Shown here piece after piece: positions 24,505-36,110 of a DNA stretch of 64,000 nucleotides. Position 1 is the first letter of the stretch, and every line of letters begins with the position of its first letter. The translations under genes and the position numbers were made by a program. This stretch comes from Cloeon dipterum (Eukaryota; Arthropoda; Insecta; Ephemeroptera; Baetidae), in assembly GCF_949628265.1 (NCBI RefSeq), contig NC_088789.1:1860001-1924000 (forward strand), given 5' to 3'. Below the pieces are notes generated by a model. The model had not been told where the DNA came from and did not search any database. It saw nothing but the letters and a program-made list of their open reading frames with translations.

Positions 24505-24862
24505 CCAGTGCATGAACTCTTCCCTTTTAGGATTCAGTTCAAGCCAAAATTGACTGTAAATTTTTGAGAAAAGTGGCTGCAAAGTTAGAATGCTTTTCAA
24601 ACGGCGAGGACTGTCTTCCTACTTGAAATCTGATTATATTTCACAACAAAGAGTTTCCCTTAAAGGTTTCATACGCTGTCGGACAGATCTCAACGAGAGG
24701 AATCGAAATCTGCCAAGAAAAAATGATTAAGCGAGAAAATTTTTTAATTTTTCTGTCCTTTTTTAATTATCGCAAATTGTGGAACAAATTGTTTATCGAT
24801 CAACTGCTCATTGCATCCAATAATTCAAATAATTTTCAATTGTCGCCCTGTATAGATCACCT
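24505..24862 (-). repeat. Dispersed repeat of about 350 bp, copy 3 (inverted)
   Basis: Reverse complement of copies 1 and 2 across the whole unit, including the AGATCT..CAACGAGAGGAATC block and the TTGCATCCAATAATTCAAAT block. It abuts the decayed gene copy at 24.9 kb, so it may mark a rearrangement edge. Confidence 0.75.
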
Positions 24863-24924
24863 TTAAGGCACACTCACGGGGACTGGGATGGTTATGGGCA
24901 ATATAATTTACCAATTAATTTCTT

Positions 24925-25440
24925 CGTGGTGGTTGCCTCTGCTGTATGCGGCAGCCTGCAGACTGCAGACATCTCTCCTTCTTTTCCAAAGCGACACCAC
25001 CTGCACTTCAGAGATGATCTTGGTCCATTTGCTTTTGCCTTCTCCTCTCCGGTGGCCAGAGCAATGAACAGGACGACTACCTATGAATTTGATTTAAATT
25101 ACATGTCCAATATTTTTATCTATTTTTTAAATGTTCTACGAAGATTTGATGGACTCACCAGCAACCTCATCTTCTCAATTGCAGACGTAATGTGATGCCC
25201 TACAGTGGGCTTAGTCTCATATTAATAGGGCTTTGGCTATTTTGAGCCCTTAATATCATTCAAGTGTTTCTGTATGCATGTTATTGTCAAAGCATTTCTC
25301 ATACCGGAGGGATGTGTTCAGCAATGTATATTTTGCTTTGATTTTGCATTCACATTTTGAGAAATTTGCCTTATTACAAATACTAGTCCAATGACCTGAA
25401 AATGCTCGACATGTTTAATGTTACGTGCAAGTTGTGATTA
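24925..25440 (-). pseudogene. Decayed 5' copy of the 26-27.5 kb PV/Gly gene
   Basis: Aligns with 27300-27780, the 5' part and upstream region of the next gene. Exon 1 survives as MRLL with a GTGAG donor (25159-25170); exon 2 begins after a TAG acceptor and reads VVVLFIALATGEEKAKA, close to [18 protein letters not shown] in the parent. After about 20 codons the frame is lost by a one-base deletion relative to the parent, just before the region matching DKKEKRG, and no Gly or PV exons follow. The upstream match continues beyond the former TATA position, where no good TATA remains. This is a partial tandem duplication of the host gene that has decayed. Confidence 0.75.
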
Positions 25441-25712
25441 CTTTCAATTATTTAGATTGAAATTACTTTGATCAAGATTTTTCTGTTTCTAATTTAATTA
25501 AATATATTAACTTTGAATTTCTATTGTTATTAATTGCAATTACTTTAACGCAAACAGACTAAACAATATGAATTGTTTCTTGAGTTATCATTCAACCAAT
25601 TGACCATCCATCCATGAAGAAATGAATGGTTTAATTTCTAGTTTTCTACTTGCAGGGGTCTAGTATAAAGGAAAACTTGTTTCGTTTGGTAAAATCCAAA
25701 AGCAATATTTGC
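25441..25712. other. Intergenic DNA
   Basis: AT-rich spacer between the pseudogene and the 3' end of the next gene; nothing recognised. Confidence 0.4.
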
Positions 25713-25943
25713 TTTATTAAACGTTAATACATCGTTTTTCATATGGTGATATGGACCACAGTACATTATTTGGCTTTATAAAATGTTGGTGTAGCTTTCA
25801 CTTTTTAACCTGTATGGAGTGCAGGAATTTTTTCTCTAGTTTTATCACATTTCAACAATTATCGGATGTTGGTTATATACAATTTAGTTTGAAAATAGGA
25901 ACCACGCACCCAGCCGCCTCGTGAGAAGCTTCCGGGATCTTGA

Positions 25944-27514
25944 TTAGTGCTTGCCGTAGCTGATGCTAGCGTGGCTGCTGCCGCCGCTGCCGCCGCTGCC
26001 ACCTCCCAGGCTAATAGAGTGTCCGCCTCCCAAGCCAGAGCTGCCTCCGTGGCCACCTCCAAAGCCAGAGCCGCCTCCGAATCCAGAGCCACCTCCGTGG
26101 CCGCCTCCAAATCCAGAGCCACCTCCGAAGCCGGCGCCAGCGCCATGACCTCCGAATCCGCCTCCTCCTAACGAAATAAATTTCATGTTGAATTATTTTT
26201 TATGATGTATATATTTTACCGAAACCTCCAGCGCCTCCTCCGAATCCACCAGCACCTCCGAAACCGCCAGCACCTCCGGCACCACCTCCAAGGGAACCTC
26301 CGAGCTGTCCGACGTTGTTGTTGGTACCGACGACGACAGGAGAGGCGATGACGTAGGGCTGAGGAACGTTGACGGGAACGGCCTTAGGCACGCTCACGGG
26401 GACGGAATAAGGAACGGCGATGGGCACGGGCCTGGAAACGGCGACAGGGACGGGCCTGGGGATGGACACGGGGTAGGGCCTGTCGACCGGCACGGCGTAA
26501 GGACGAGGGATCGTCACCTGAAAGGTTAATTCGTTAAATATTTTCCTTTTGAATAAAAATTGTGCAACTTGCCTGGACAGCTTGGGGAACCTCAATGGGG
26601 ACGGGTCTTGGCACGGCCACGGGGAAGGGCTGGGGCACAGCGATGGGCACCGGCCTGTTGATGGTGATGGCAATGGGCTGGGGAACGTTCACGTGCTGGG
26701 TGGTCGTGATCACGCGGACGGGCGCCTGACCGTTGCCTCCAGCACCACCGGCTCCACCGGCACCTCCGGCTCCACCTGTGAAAATTCCACCTTTGTGAAA
26801 TTCAAACAAAATTGTAGTTCTAATCGCGTATTTGATAAAAAAATAATGTTTCAAAATTCCTTGATGGTGGAATTTACTTTAGCCACTATATTAAAGATGG
26901 GAAAAGTGCAAAAATAAAGATACCAGCGTCATCTCCACCTCCAAAACCACCGGCGCCGCTTCCGCCAAAGCCGCCAGCTCCGCTGCCTCCGAATCCGCCT
27001 CCAGAGCCGCCTCCGTAGCCGCCTCCAGCACCGCCTCCGTAACCGCCTCCAGAGCTGCCTCCGTAGCCTCCTCCAGCGCTGCCGCCGTAGCCGCCTCCGG
27101 AGCTTCCTCCGTAGCTGCCTCCGGCGCTAGCACCATAGCCGCCGTCACCGCCCCCGAATCCGCCGTGTCCGCCGCCGCCTCCTAGGGAGATGCTGCCTCC
27201 AGAGTATCCACCGGCATCGCCGCCGCCACCACCTACAAAATTTAGAAAAATAAATTTTGGAATTAAAAGAGCAAAAAATATGTTACCGATTCCTCCGTGG
27301 TCGCTGCCTCCGCCGAATCCGCCGGCCAGACCCCTCTTCTCCTTTTTGTCCGACGCGGCCGCCTGGACTTCAACGGTGACCTTGGTCTCTTTGGCTTTGG
27401 CCGCCTCCTCTGCGGTGGCCAGAGCAACCAAGAGGACTGCGCATACCTAAAATAGTTGGCAAATAAATTTTTGGATTTTTTTGAATGCTGCGCTTAGCTC
27501 ACCAGGAACCTCAT
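25944..27514 (-). CDS. Gly-rich/PV-repeat/Gly-rich secreted protein, six exons (401 aa)
   Basis: Exons: 27503-27514 (MRFL), 27287-27446, 26924-27232, 26573-26775, 26220-26517 and 25944-26167; the summed length stays in frame. Exon 2 finishes the signal peptide ([12 protein letters not shown]), followed by a Glu/Lys/Ala propeptide-like stretch ending DKKEKRG (residues 37-43). Exon 3 is a block of about 100 residues with repeated GGGYGGS units. Exon 4 opens with GGA repeats and then, with exon 5, encodes the PV domain ([30 protein letters not shown] and similar). Exons 5-6 add a Gly/Phe/His/Ser tail ending [11 protein letters not shown]. Four introns are only 52-148 bases; the one between exons 4 and 5 uses a GC donor. 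Phase-1 introns bound the Gly blocks. Polyadenylation signal at 25713-25718. Confidence 0.8.
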
Positions 27515-27561
27515 CTTGTGAGCTGCAGCTGTACTGTGATGCTCTTCTGTGGGTCCAAGCT

Positions 27562-27569
27562 CTTTTATA
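27562..27569 (-). promoter_or_regulatory. TATA box of the 26-27.5 kb gene
   Basis: Minus-strand TATAAAAG, 48-55 bases upstream of the start codon at 27514. Confidence 0.6.
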
Positions 27570-27784
27570 GTGTTGCGGACCCTTCACTATCATCCAAGCG
27601 CATCTGGCCGCCATTGTCCAAGCAGATGGTGTTCCTGCCGGAAGGATGTGTTCAGGCGAAGCACTTTTGCGCAGATTTCGCTCAGTCATATGGAGAGAAA
27701 TTCCTTCTGCAGCGCAAAAAAAATTAGAGATCATCAATCCGAAAATGCTCAACAAGCGCGAGATGTGCAAGTTGCGTTAAAATT

Positions 27785-29410
27785 AATCTACAAGTTTAAT
27801 TGCCTTCAAGTGTATTTCGCTCTTTTCTGTCGTTCGTACTAGTAATTACTGCTAATTGTACATTTCTGCTGAGAAATTACAGGCTTGAGAATAATTATAC
27901 TCACTGGGAGGTATGCATCGAGCCAGTGTGAAAATCAACTCGCGTTGCATACGTGACAGGCGCGTTTCTGCATCTACTTCTCGCACAGCAGGACAACTTG
28001 TCGCGGTGCAAGGAAAAATTTTTAATTAAATTAGTTACACAGTAAGAGAAATTTGTTGTAATTATACAATCACTCTTGGCGAGGAAAATAGATTTCGAAA
28101 CTGCCGTTGACGAACAATGGCGCTATTAATTTTTGTTCTTGATTGCTAAACTCAAAGTAAAAAAATCACAATATATGACCATAAGAAATTGAAATGTTTA
28201 ATAATACAAATATGGACATCATTTGTTCTGGATTCTCTGCAGCGCCAATCATGGGTTAGAGCAGAGCTATTGTTATTTTGCTCATTTTCTACACCAGTTG
28301 CGACCAGTGAGCTTTCTTTTCATTTTTTCTTGGAAAAAACACATTTAATCCGTCACGTTCACGTTGCTCTTTAGATTCAAACATTAATACTTCGCGGCTG
28401 AACGCTTTAAGAAGCGACCAAAGGCGCAAATTATGAGGAAGCTAGCCATTATACAAAGAGTGCTCGCTGGTGCGAACAGCCCTTCCAGAAGCATTGCCAC
28501 TGCAACAATCAAAGCTTCATTATAAAGCCCGATGTGAGTGATGTGGCAGGGCCATTTCTCCAAAGCGTGATCCATCGCTTGGCACCTGATAGCGGAATAA
28601 ACATTGAACATTACTTGCTAATTTATCCAAACGGGTTTGTTGTTTAAATGAATATTTATTAATGGCTGCACTTAATTTCCATCAAAGGAATTTTAAAAAT
28701 CGATATGTTCTAAAAACATATAGCATAAAACTGGTTAAATAACTCTTGGAAATTATTAATTTCTTCTCAATTCAGTTCTAAAAGCTATACAGCCGCAGTT
28801 TTTTTTAGATTAGTAACGTGTGTTTACATATTAAATAGTTTAAGATATAAGAAGTGTTCTTTATGTGCTGAATTTCATTTGACGAGTACCGCTTGATTCT
28901 TATTCTGACAATAATGTATTGTGCATATGTATTTTTACTCAATTTGCCTGTCACGGTTGTCAGTTATCTCTTTTGAATTAACCAGAACTAAAAGAAGATT
29001 GAAATTTGTACTGTTTACAATACCATTCAAAATTTCACGACTTAAACTTTGAGAGCAGCAAGATTAAATAAAAACAGTTATTTTCTACTGTGTTCATTAA
29101 AGTATGAAAGAGATGCACATCTTACTAGCTCATAATGATTTCAGCGAAATAAGTCGTAGTATCACAACTTGCTTTCTGAGGTTGGACAGTGCATTTGTCA
29201 TTTAATACGCACCTGCAACTGAAAGTAAGTAAATGATAATAGAAAGTGCAATGAACACCAAGACAAAGTGAAAAGTGTGTAATTTAAACCAACAAGTGGC
29301 CTTCTTTTGTGTAAAACTCGCGATGACTATTGAATCAATTGCATGAATCGGGTTTATTTTTAGCAAGCAAAGTAAACTTCAGCATGTGTATTTTATAAAT
29401 ATAAAAAATT
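27785..29410. other. Intergenic DNA
   Basis: AT-rich. The only item worth listing is a possible membrane-protein exon at 28384-28585. Confidence 0.4.
28384..28585 (-). CDS. Possible terminal exon of a membrane protein (weak)
   Basis: After a plausible acceptor (TATCAG) the frame reads CQAMDHALEKWPCHITHIG, then a hydrophobic stretch (EALIVAVAMLLEGLF), a second one (TLCIMASFLIICAFG) and a basic end RFLKRSAAKY before TAA. The pattern Cys-x7-Trp followed by hydrophobic segments is faintly like a tetraspanin tail. No upstream exon was found between here and the gene at 29.5 kb, so this may be a gene remnant or a chance ORF. Confidence 0.2.
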
Positions 29411-29488
29411 ATTTTATTCACTGCACTCAGCAGAATTTACACCTAGGTACAAAAATTTTGACGCCGGCAAATTGTGCGCCGAACTGAC

Positions 29489-31780
29489 TTAGTATTTGGA
29501 GGGGGCGCCGTAGCTGCTGGACAACGATCCAGATGAGCTGTAGCTGCCCGATGACAGGGAGGAACCGCCGTGTCCGCTGAGGGCAGGGGTGCCGTAGGAC
29601 GTGGTCAAAGATGGAGAGCCGTACGAGTTGGACAGGGATGATCCGTAGGACGAGTAGGACGGGGATCCGTAGGAGGAGGAGAGGGATGGAGATCCATAAG
29701 AGGAGGAGAGCGACGAGCCTCCGTAAGAGGAGTAAGATGGACTTCCGTACGAGGAGGACAGGGCAGGGGTGCCGTAGGAGGTTGACAGACCAGATCCGTG
29801 GCCAAGGGACGATCCAAGGGATGATCCAAAGGATGAGCCGTAGGATGAGCCGAAGGACGAACCGTACGAGCCAGAGCCGTCAGTGGTCAGGAGGCCGGTG
29901 GTGGGGATGCCGGAGGAGGTGGCCAGGCCATTGCTGCTGGACAGACCTCCGTAGGAGCCACCGCTCAGGGAGGAACCGCCGAAGGAAGATCCACCGTAGG
30001 AGCCACCGCCCAGGGAAGATCCACCGTAGGAGCCACCGCTCAGGGAAGATCCACCGTAGGAGCCACCGCCCAGGGAGGAACCACCGAAGGACGAGCCGAG
30101 GGAAGATCCGCTACCGACGGAGACGGCGATGGGCTGGGGGACGGCCACGGGCTGAGGCACGGGAACGGGCACGGGCCTGGGGACGGCGACGGGGACGGGG
30201 TGGGGCACGGAGACGGGCACTGGCTTGGGCACATGCACGGCCTGGGGAACGGGAACCTGCGGATGCAATTTGATGTTTAGACTTGGCCAATTAATAATCA
30301 AGTTGTAAGCTCACCTTGACGGGGTAAGGGCGGGGCACGGCGACGGGGTAGGGCCTAGGGACGGTGACGGGAACAGCCTGAGGAACGTGGACGGGGTAGG
30401 GACGAGGAACGTTGACGGGGTACGGCTGAGGAACGGAGACGGGCACGGGCTGGTTGACCTGCACGGGGAAGGGCTGGGGCACGGGGTAGGCGCGAGGGAC
30501 GGTCACAGTGTTGACAGTAACGCGACCAACGCCAATACCGGAGCCAAGGCCATTACCAGAAAATCCTGTAAAACATCCAAGCATTAGAAGATATCTCTTA
30601 AAAATTAAATCAAATTTCACATACCTCCCAATCCGTTTCCAAGACCAAGTCCGCCATAGGAGAGACCAGAAAGTCCAGAGAATCCACCGAGTCCCGAAAG
30701 ACCGCCAAGTCCGTTGCCTCCATAGCCATATCCAAGTCCATAAGACGAGCCAAGTCCGTAGCCCGATCCAAGTCCATAGCTAGAGCCGAGTCCGTAGCCC
30801 GATCCAAGTCCGTGGCTTGATCCAAGCCCGAAGCTTGATCCAAGTCCATAATTTGATCCAAGTCCGTAGCTAGAGCCGAGTCCGTAGCTGGATCCCAGGC
30901 TGGACGAGTGGCCTCCAACAGTGGCAGACGTAAGCCCAGAAGAACCATGACTGGCGCCGGAGAGCCCGGAGGAAAGTCCAGAGGAAATCGAGGCGCTGGA
31001 ACCGTAGTTGTTTGCCACGATTCCTCGTTTGTCCTTTTTGGGCTCTTCGACGGCGGCGGCAACCGCGCACAGTGCAATAAGCAAAACTGTGGTCCTCTGC
31101 AGAAAGATGAAAATTATTAATTGTACTCCAATTGCCGAGAGTGGAACACTTAAAGCGGAAAATAATCTCGAAAGCTGAATTGTAAAAATCTGCTAGTCAT
31201 TGTTTATGCGAGAAACGGGTACTTTTACATTTTGCACGCGGACACATCGTAAGCAAAGAATACAAAGGGAGATCGCATTTCTGAAAGTGACCGCCCAAGT
31301 GAAATTGCGCTCTGCACGTAGGTGTACGATTGAATCCGGGGCGCGCGCTTAAATTCTCTTTACTTTCTGTTTCACTCAACGCCGCGAGATGAGAATTATA
31401 TTTAAATGCTTTTTGAAAGTTCAATTCTTTGCATTAGAGGAAATGAATCAAGTATTTAACTTTGATTTTCTAATATTTTCCTCATTTTAAATTTTTACAA
31501 AATACAAATTTTGAATAGCAAAAATTTGAACCAGTAATTTAAGGAAAATCTGGACTAGATTATTTCTTTTTTTAAAATGTCAACTTTGTATAGAGACACA
31601 AAAAACAAGAGCTGACAATGAATAAAAAATCAATGATGCCTGTCGTTTGTATTGAATCAACGAATCGATAATGGATTTAGTTGTTCAAACGCTAAATTCG
31701 CGTCAGCTTTCCGGATAACTGAGCGAACACGAACGCTATAATAGCAAATTGAGCGGAACCCAACTCACCGTGGTCTTCAT
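29489..31780 (-). CDS. Gly/Ser/Tyr-rich and PV-repeat secreted protein, four exons (500 aa)
   Basis: Exons: 31769-31780 (MKTT), 30625-31096, 30315-30565 and 29489-30256; phases are consistent (0, 1, 0). Exon 2 completes the signal peptide (RTTVLLIALCAVAAAVEEP), followed by KKDKRG at residues 24-29 and a long block of SSYGLGSSYGLG repeats. Exon 3 starts with a few Gly units, then VNTVTVPRAYPV and a PV domain with RPYPV and VPQAVPV units. Exon 4 continues the PV domain ([20 protein letters not shown]) and then becomes a block of about 190 residues with [14 protein letters not shown] and SSSYGSPSYSS units. It is the largest member and is organised like the 26-27.5 kb gene but with Ser-rich tails. 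Polyadenylation signal at 29413-29418. Confidence 0.82.
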
Positions 31781-31795
31781 GGCTGGTGGAGTGCG

Positions 31796-31833
31796 ACTGA
31801 TGATGCCACAACAGTGCGACCCCCCTTTATATA
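31796..31833 (-). promoter_or_regulatory. TATA box and TCAGT initiator of the 29.5-31.8 kb gene
   Basis: Minus-strand TATATAAA at 31833-31826 and TCAGT at 31800-31796, about 33 bases apart, with only about 18 bases of leader before the ATG. Confidence 0.7.
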
Positions 31834-31839
31834 TGCGCC

Positions 31840-34800
31840 CCTAGACCCTGACCAGAGAAGGTTAACTCGCGGCGGGTGCAAAGGGGAACTTTCGCTGATG
31901 GTCCACTCCCAGGCGGGTCTTCCTCCACGCCCTTCCCTTCCACACACGCCGGGTGTACGTACGTTCAAGTGAACGTGAACCGGTCTCGAGAGGAAGATCG
32001 CATAATAAATTTATCTGCTCACTTTTAGCGCAGACGCTGCACACACGCGCTCGCGTGTGCTACACTTATAGGTGCCTTGCTTTCATTCTAGCAGGCCGAG
32101 AGTTCGCCGGCAGATCGCATTCCGCGATGCAGCCAAAGCCCCTTTGCGTGCGAGACACGGCTCCGAGCCCTCAAATTCATACACATAATTTTACTCGAGA
32201 AAGTGACATCAAAAAACTCTTTGCCGCTACTCAATGACGCAAGTTTTTTTACTGAGAATTATCTGGTTTTGTTGGAACTCCTCTCAATGCAGACTAGATG
32301 TCTTAGTTAGATATCAAAAGTTGTTTTCAAGGAACGGTTTAACACTTTTATTTAATTCATTGTCGCTCATGCAATTTCATAATTTTCTGAAAATAACAGT
32401 TATTTTTAACAATTTTAACAGATTGTACGGGACAAAGGTAGCGATTGACAATATATCAATGAGAAAAAATATTGGAAATACTTTAAATTTAATGTTATAA
32501 TTTAGAGTATAATCTTGAAAATAATTTAAACGTCGAATTTGAATTATACTCGAAACAGAAATGTGTTTCAAACATAATTCTTATCACGTCATGTTAAATT
32601 TATTTTGAGCGAAGAATACAATCGCACTCTTCGCTTCATAATAATTGAAAAAAAGCGAAATAAATGAACTCTCTCTGTGATTTAATTTATATTCCAATTT
32701 ATCTAGCGCACGCATTATATTTAAAAGGGTCATTAAATGTCCCCTTGTGATTAGTAAACCGGTCCATTGTTTTCCGCAGTTTCACAATCTAATTATTTAA
32801 TGATTTTGTTCGATTTGGCGTGGACCAAGCTGGCCAGTGCCCCTCTGTTTCGCAATAACGAAATGCAATATCCACTTCAGCTTTCTTTTGTTCTCCCTTT
32901 TTGCACCGAAAAACCTGTTGGTCAGGAAAAGGTTGGCCCCTTCACGCTCTACGTGATGTGAATTGAGGAAAGACTGAAAATTAGATCTTACTCGTGGAAA
33001 TTGCACCGAGATGTGTATGTAATTTACGTGTCAGACGAAATAAAAGCATGCACGCTTCTTAGATTTGCTTAATAATTTTACCCACTATCGCGAGCAACAA
33101 TCGCAGCTTGGACCCAATTAGCTTAAAAGCTTTTCAGCCTAGGCCTTTTTCTCTAAAAATCTGGAACAAGCCATCCAGTAAACGACCGGCCAGCAGCTCA
33201 GCGCAGATTATGATCCAGTTTGTTCAATTCTGCGAGAAAGTATGTTGCGCGAACGGAGCGATGTAATTAAATGTAAATCTGCACCGAAAAGCGAGCAATT
33301 TGACGTGTGTAATTGTTCGCCTCGCGGTAGACCGGGTGTGGCGTCTTGCCAAAAAGCATATACCCTTTCTTCGGCGTGGATGTGGGTTAACAACCTGCGA
33401 GAGGTTGCACCTGAGCTGCGAGATCATCCATCATAAGTGAAAACTAGTCGCGCGCCTTGAAAGGGGATCAACAATTTCGACAGATTGGTATTGTATCAAT
33501 GAATGATCACGCATCCGTATTAATTGGCGGCGGTTCCTTGCCCTAGGTCAGTCTTCCGCTAGGCCAGTGCGCACGTTATCACTCAATTATATAACTTATA
33601 GGATATGTTGCCTCCGGCTGTATAGTAGTAGCTGACCTATCCAACAACAATCCATCAAAATATTTAGACTGCTTCCTTTCACCATTTAGATAGTGGTTTC
33701 GTTTGATTAAAACGTGAAATTGTAATCCTTTCAAAATTGAAGCAAGCCACAGAATTGTTAATATGCATTACTTGAAGTTCAAAATCGACTTACAAATATA
33801 TAAAGTTATTTTTAAAACGATTTTTTTATCATTAGAAGCCCAGCTAACTCGGACAAATTTAACTATCGGCTAGTGCTCACTAGGCTATTAATTGCAAAAA
33901 ATAATTTAAAACAGTATTTTATAAATTTCCTTTTCACTTAATTTTTCTCAAGGTAGCTGGTTTTATATTCTTGGAAGTTCGACAGCGATCAAAATATTTA
34001 CTTTTAATCATTTCATCATATTGGCGCGTTTGTTCAGTGCCAAAATTACCATAAAATAGTGAATAAACTTGATTTATGCATGTCATGTTATCCAACGACA
34101 TAACATTCTCAATAACAAGTTTTTATATTTCATATTTGTTTCAAAATATCAAAGTGTAATGAATAACTAAGAGAAATTTCAGCTTGGAGATAGTGGCAAT
34201 TGGAAAGTATTCTCCTTCAAACCATAGAGAAATAAGAACGAGTCGAATTAAATACTGTTTTTAAAAATTGTAAAGAGTTTTCAAACTGATTAACAGCCTG
34301 CCAATTTTTTCACTTGGAAATTTCTTTGCCTTATGTTGATAATGCAACACTAACGTATTCATTAATTAAAAAGGAGTGCTATTTATTTTTTACTTTCAGC
34401 CCGTCATGCAAAATAATCGAGTGTGCATGGCATGCCTTTCAATTCATCGCACGTCAACAAGATCACTGCGCACTGGATTGATTGCGGAAACAATCCAGTT
34501 TTTCGCCAACAACATTTTGACTTGCATAACGAGATCGCCAGCCAGGGAAATTGCTTGCCTGCAATAATAGCGCTCGATATATCCATTACAGTCGTTTCCC
34601 GTTGGAACGTAAATTCGCCGCATGGAGCGAGACATCCCTTTTAATTGCACACACAGCCACACAATCTCCGCCCGCGGCGATCAACCTGCGACTGATCTCA
34701 TTGTGACGGCATCCGCAGCTGCAAAAAAGCGGGCATGCAGCAGATGTGGCGATCGATATACATAAATAGAACTACTATTCGTCCGCTATAACTCTCTCGA

Positions 34801-36085
34801 TCTTTCACATTTCGCTTTTGATTCAGGCACGCGAGACAAAAGGAAGTGGTGAAATCAAACCACATTTTATGGCACCTTTCTGTTTCGCAGAAGGTGAACA
34901 TTAACATCTTTAGCTGCAATTTTTGAATCTTTTCCCTGTTTTTATAAGAATTGGTGCAGGTTTATTGCGACCTGGAAGTTGCATAAAAGCCATTTCACGA
35001 AATCGGGCTCTCAAAAACTGGTTAGATGAATGATGGGAAAAAATACGCACTTTTATTTCAAGTTGCGAAGTGACTTTTCGCTCCACAAGGGGGAGATATG
35101 AAAAATGGATCTGACACGCTGAAATAGGGTCCCCCTACTGCGACTTTCCACGAAGTTTTAAGTAAGACACTTTTGCTTTTGATATTTATTATAATAGAGA
35201 GCGAGTGACCAGGCACATATCGTAATAGCAAGAGACGTGAACGACAAGATAATTTTGAATCTTTTCCACGATGATGGGATTAAATTTTATTTGACACAAG
35301 CTACAAAGGGATTATTAAACGAGTCCTTTCACTGCAGCCTTTGACACGATGTGCGCGTTAAAGTATCTCAGTGCCTAATGGCTTTCGGAGAGCTTTTAAT
35401 GTGCTCTAGCGAACGCGAACATCACTAAATCAGAGCGAGCGACCGTCTGGACAAGTGCAGCGCAACAAATTGAGTGCGTGGATGATTGTGAGAGAGCTAG
35501 ACGGCTGGGCAGCTCTCTCCGATCCGCGACAGCGACGTGTGTCGGTGTTGGTGCACCTCATCCTGGATCCCAGCATTATTTTTCCTCGCTTAACGTGACA
35601 CGCGACAGAAGAGAAAAGTGAAGGAGGATCAATCACGCGTTGTTTGTGTTTCCCTTTGTGAGGCATCGACAGCAACAGCGACAGCATAGGGAAACATTGC
35701 ATAATTGCTGGAGAAATTTTCCATCAACGCATTTTTTGATCGTGAAATAAATCACCGCTTGCTTCTTCAATTTATTTTTAATAAAGCATTCCAGGAGAAG
35801 ATTTAAAATTTCAGAGCAGAAAATTTTAATGGATTCGTCAGGCGTGAAAGCAAGAACTTAAATTACAGTAATAATAATAACACAGTCAATTTGCTCCACA
35901 GAGTGCAAAAGATTTCACAAGAGGATCATTTTCCTTATGAGATGTAATCTGTCAAATTAAACATGGAAAGTAGTCCATGCGGTGGCATATCAACTCGATT
36001 TTAAAAATGTGGTCTGGCCAGCCGCAATTATCATGCAATAACTTTTACACCTGCCGCAGTCATTTCAGCTTTAACACGAACAACT
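31840..36085. other. Intergenic DNA, 4.2 kb
   Basis: No coding sequence with a signal peptide, domain or splice-consistent frame was found. The short ORFs here look like chance. No repeats matching other parts of the window were noticed. Confidence 0.4.
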
Positions 36086-36110
36086 TTTTATTAATGCAAT
36101 GAACCAGGGC

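Noticed and set aside
29611-30273. Arg-rich plus-strand ORF opposite the 29.5 kb gene
   Set aside because: Antisense of Ser/Gly/Tyr repeats; composition is an artefact of repeated codons.
29489-30620. CRISPR-like or satellite array from the regular repeats
   Set aside because: The periodic sequence is explained by codon repeats of the Gly/Ser and PV blocks in an open, spliced reading frame.
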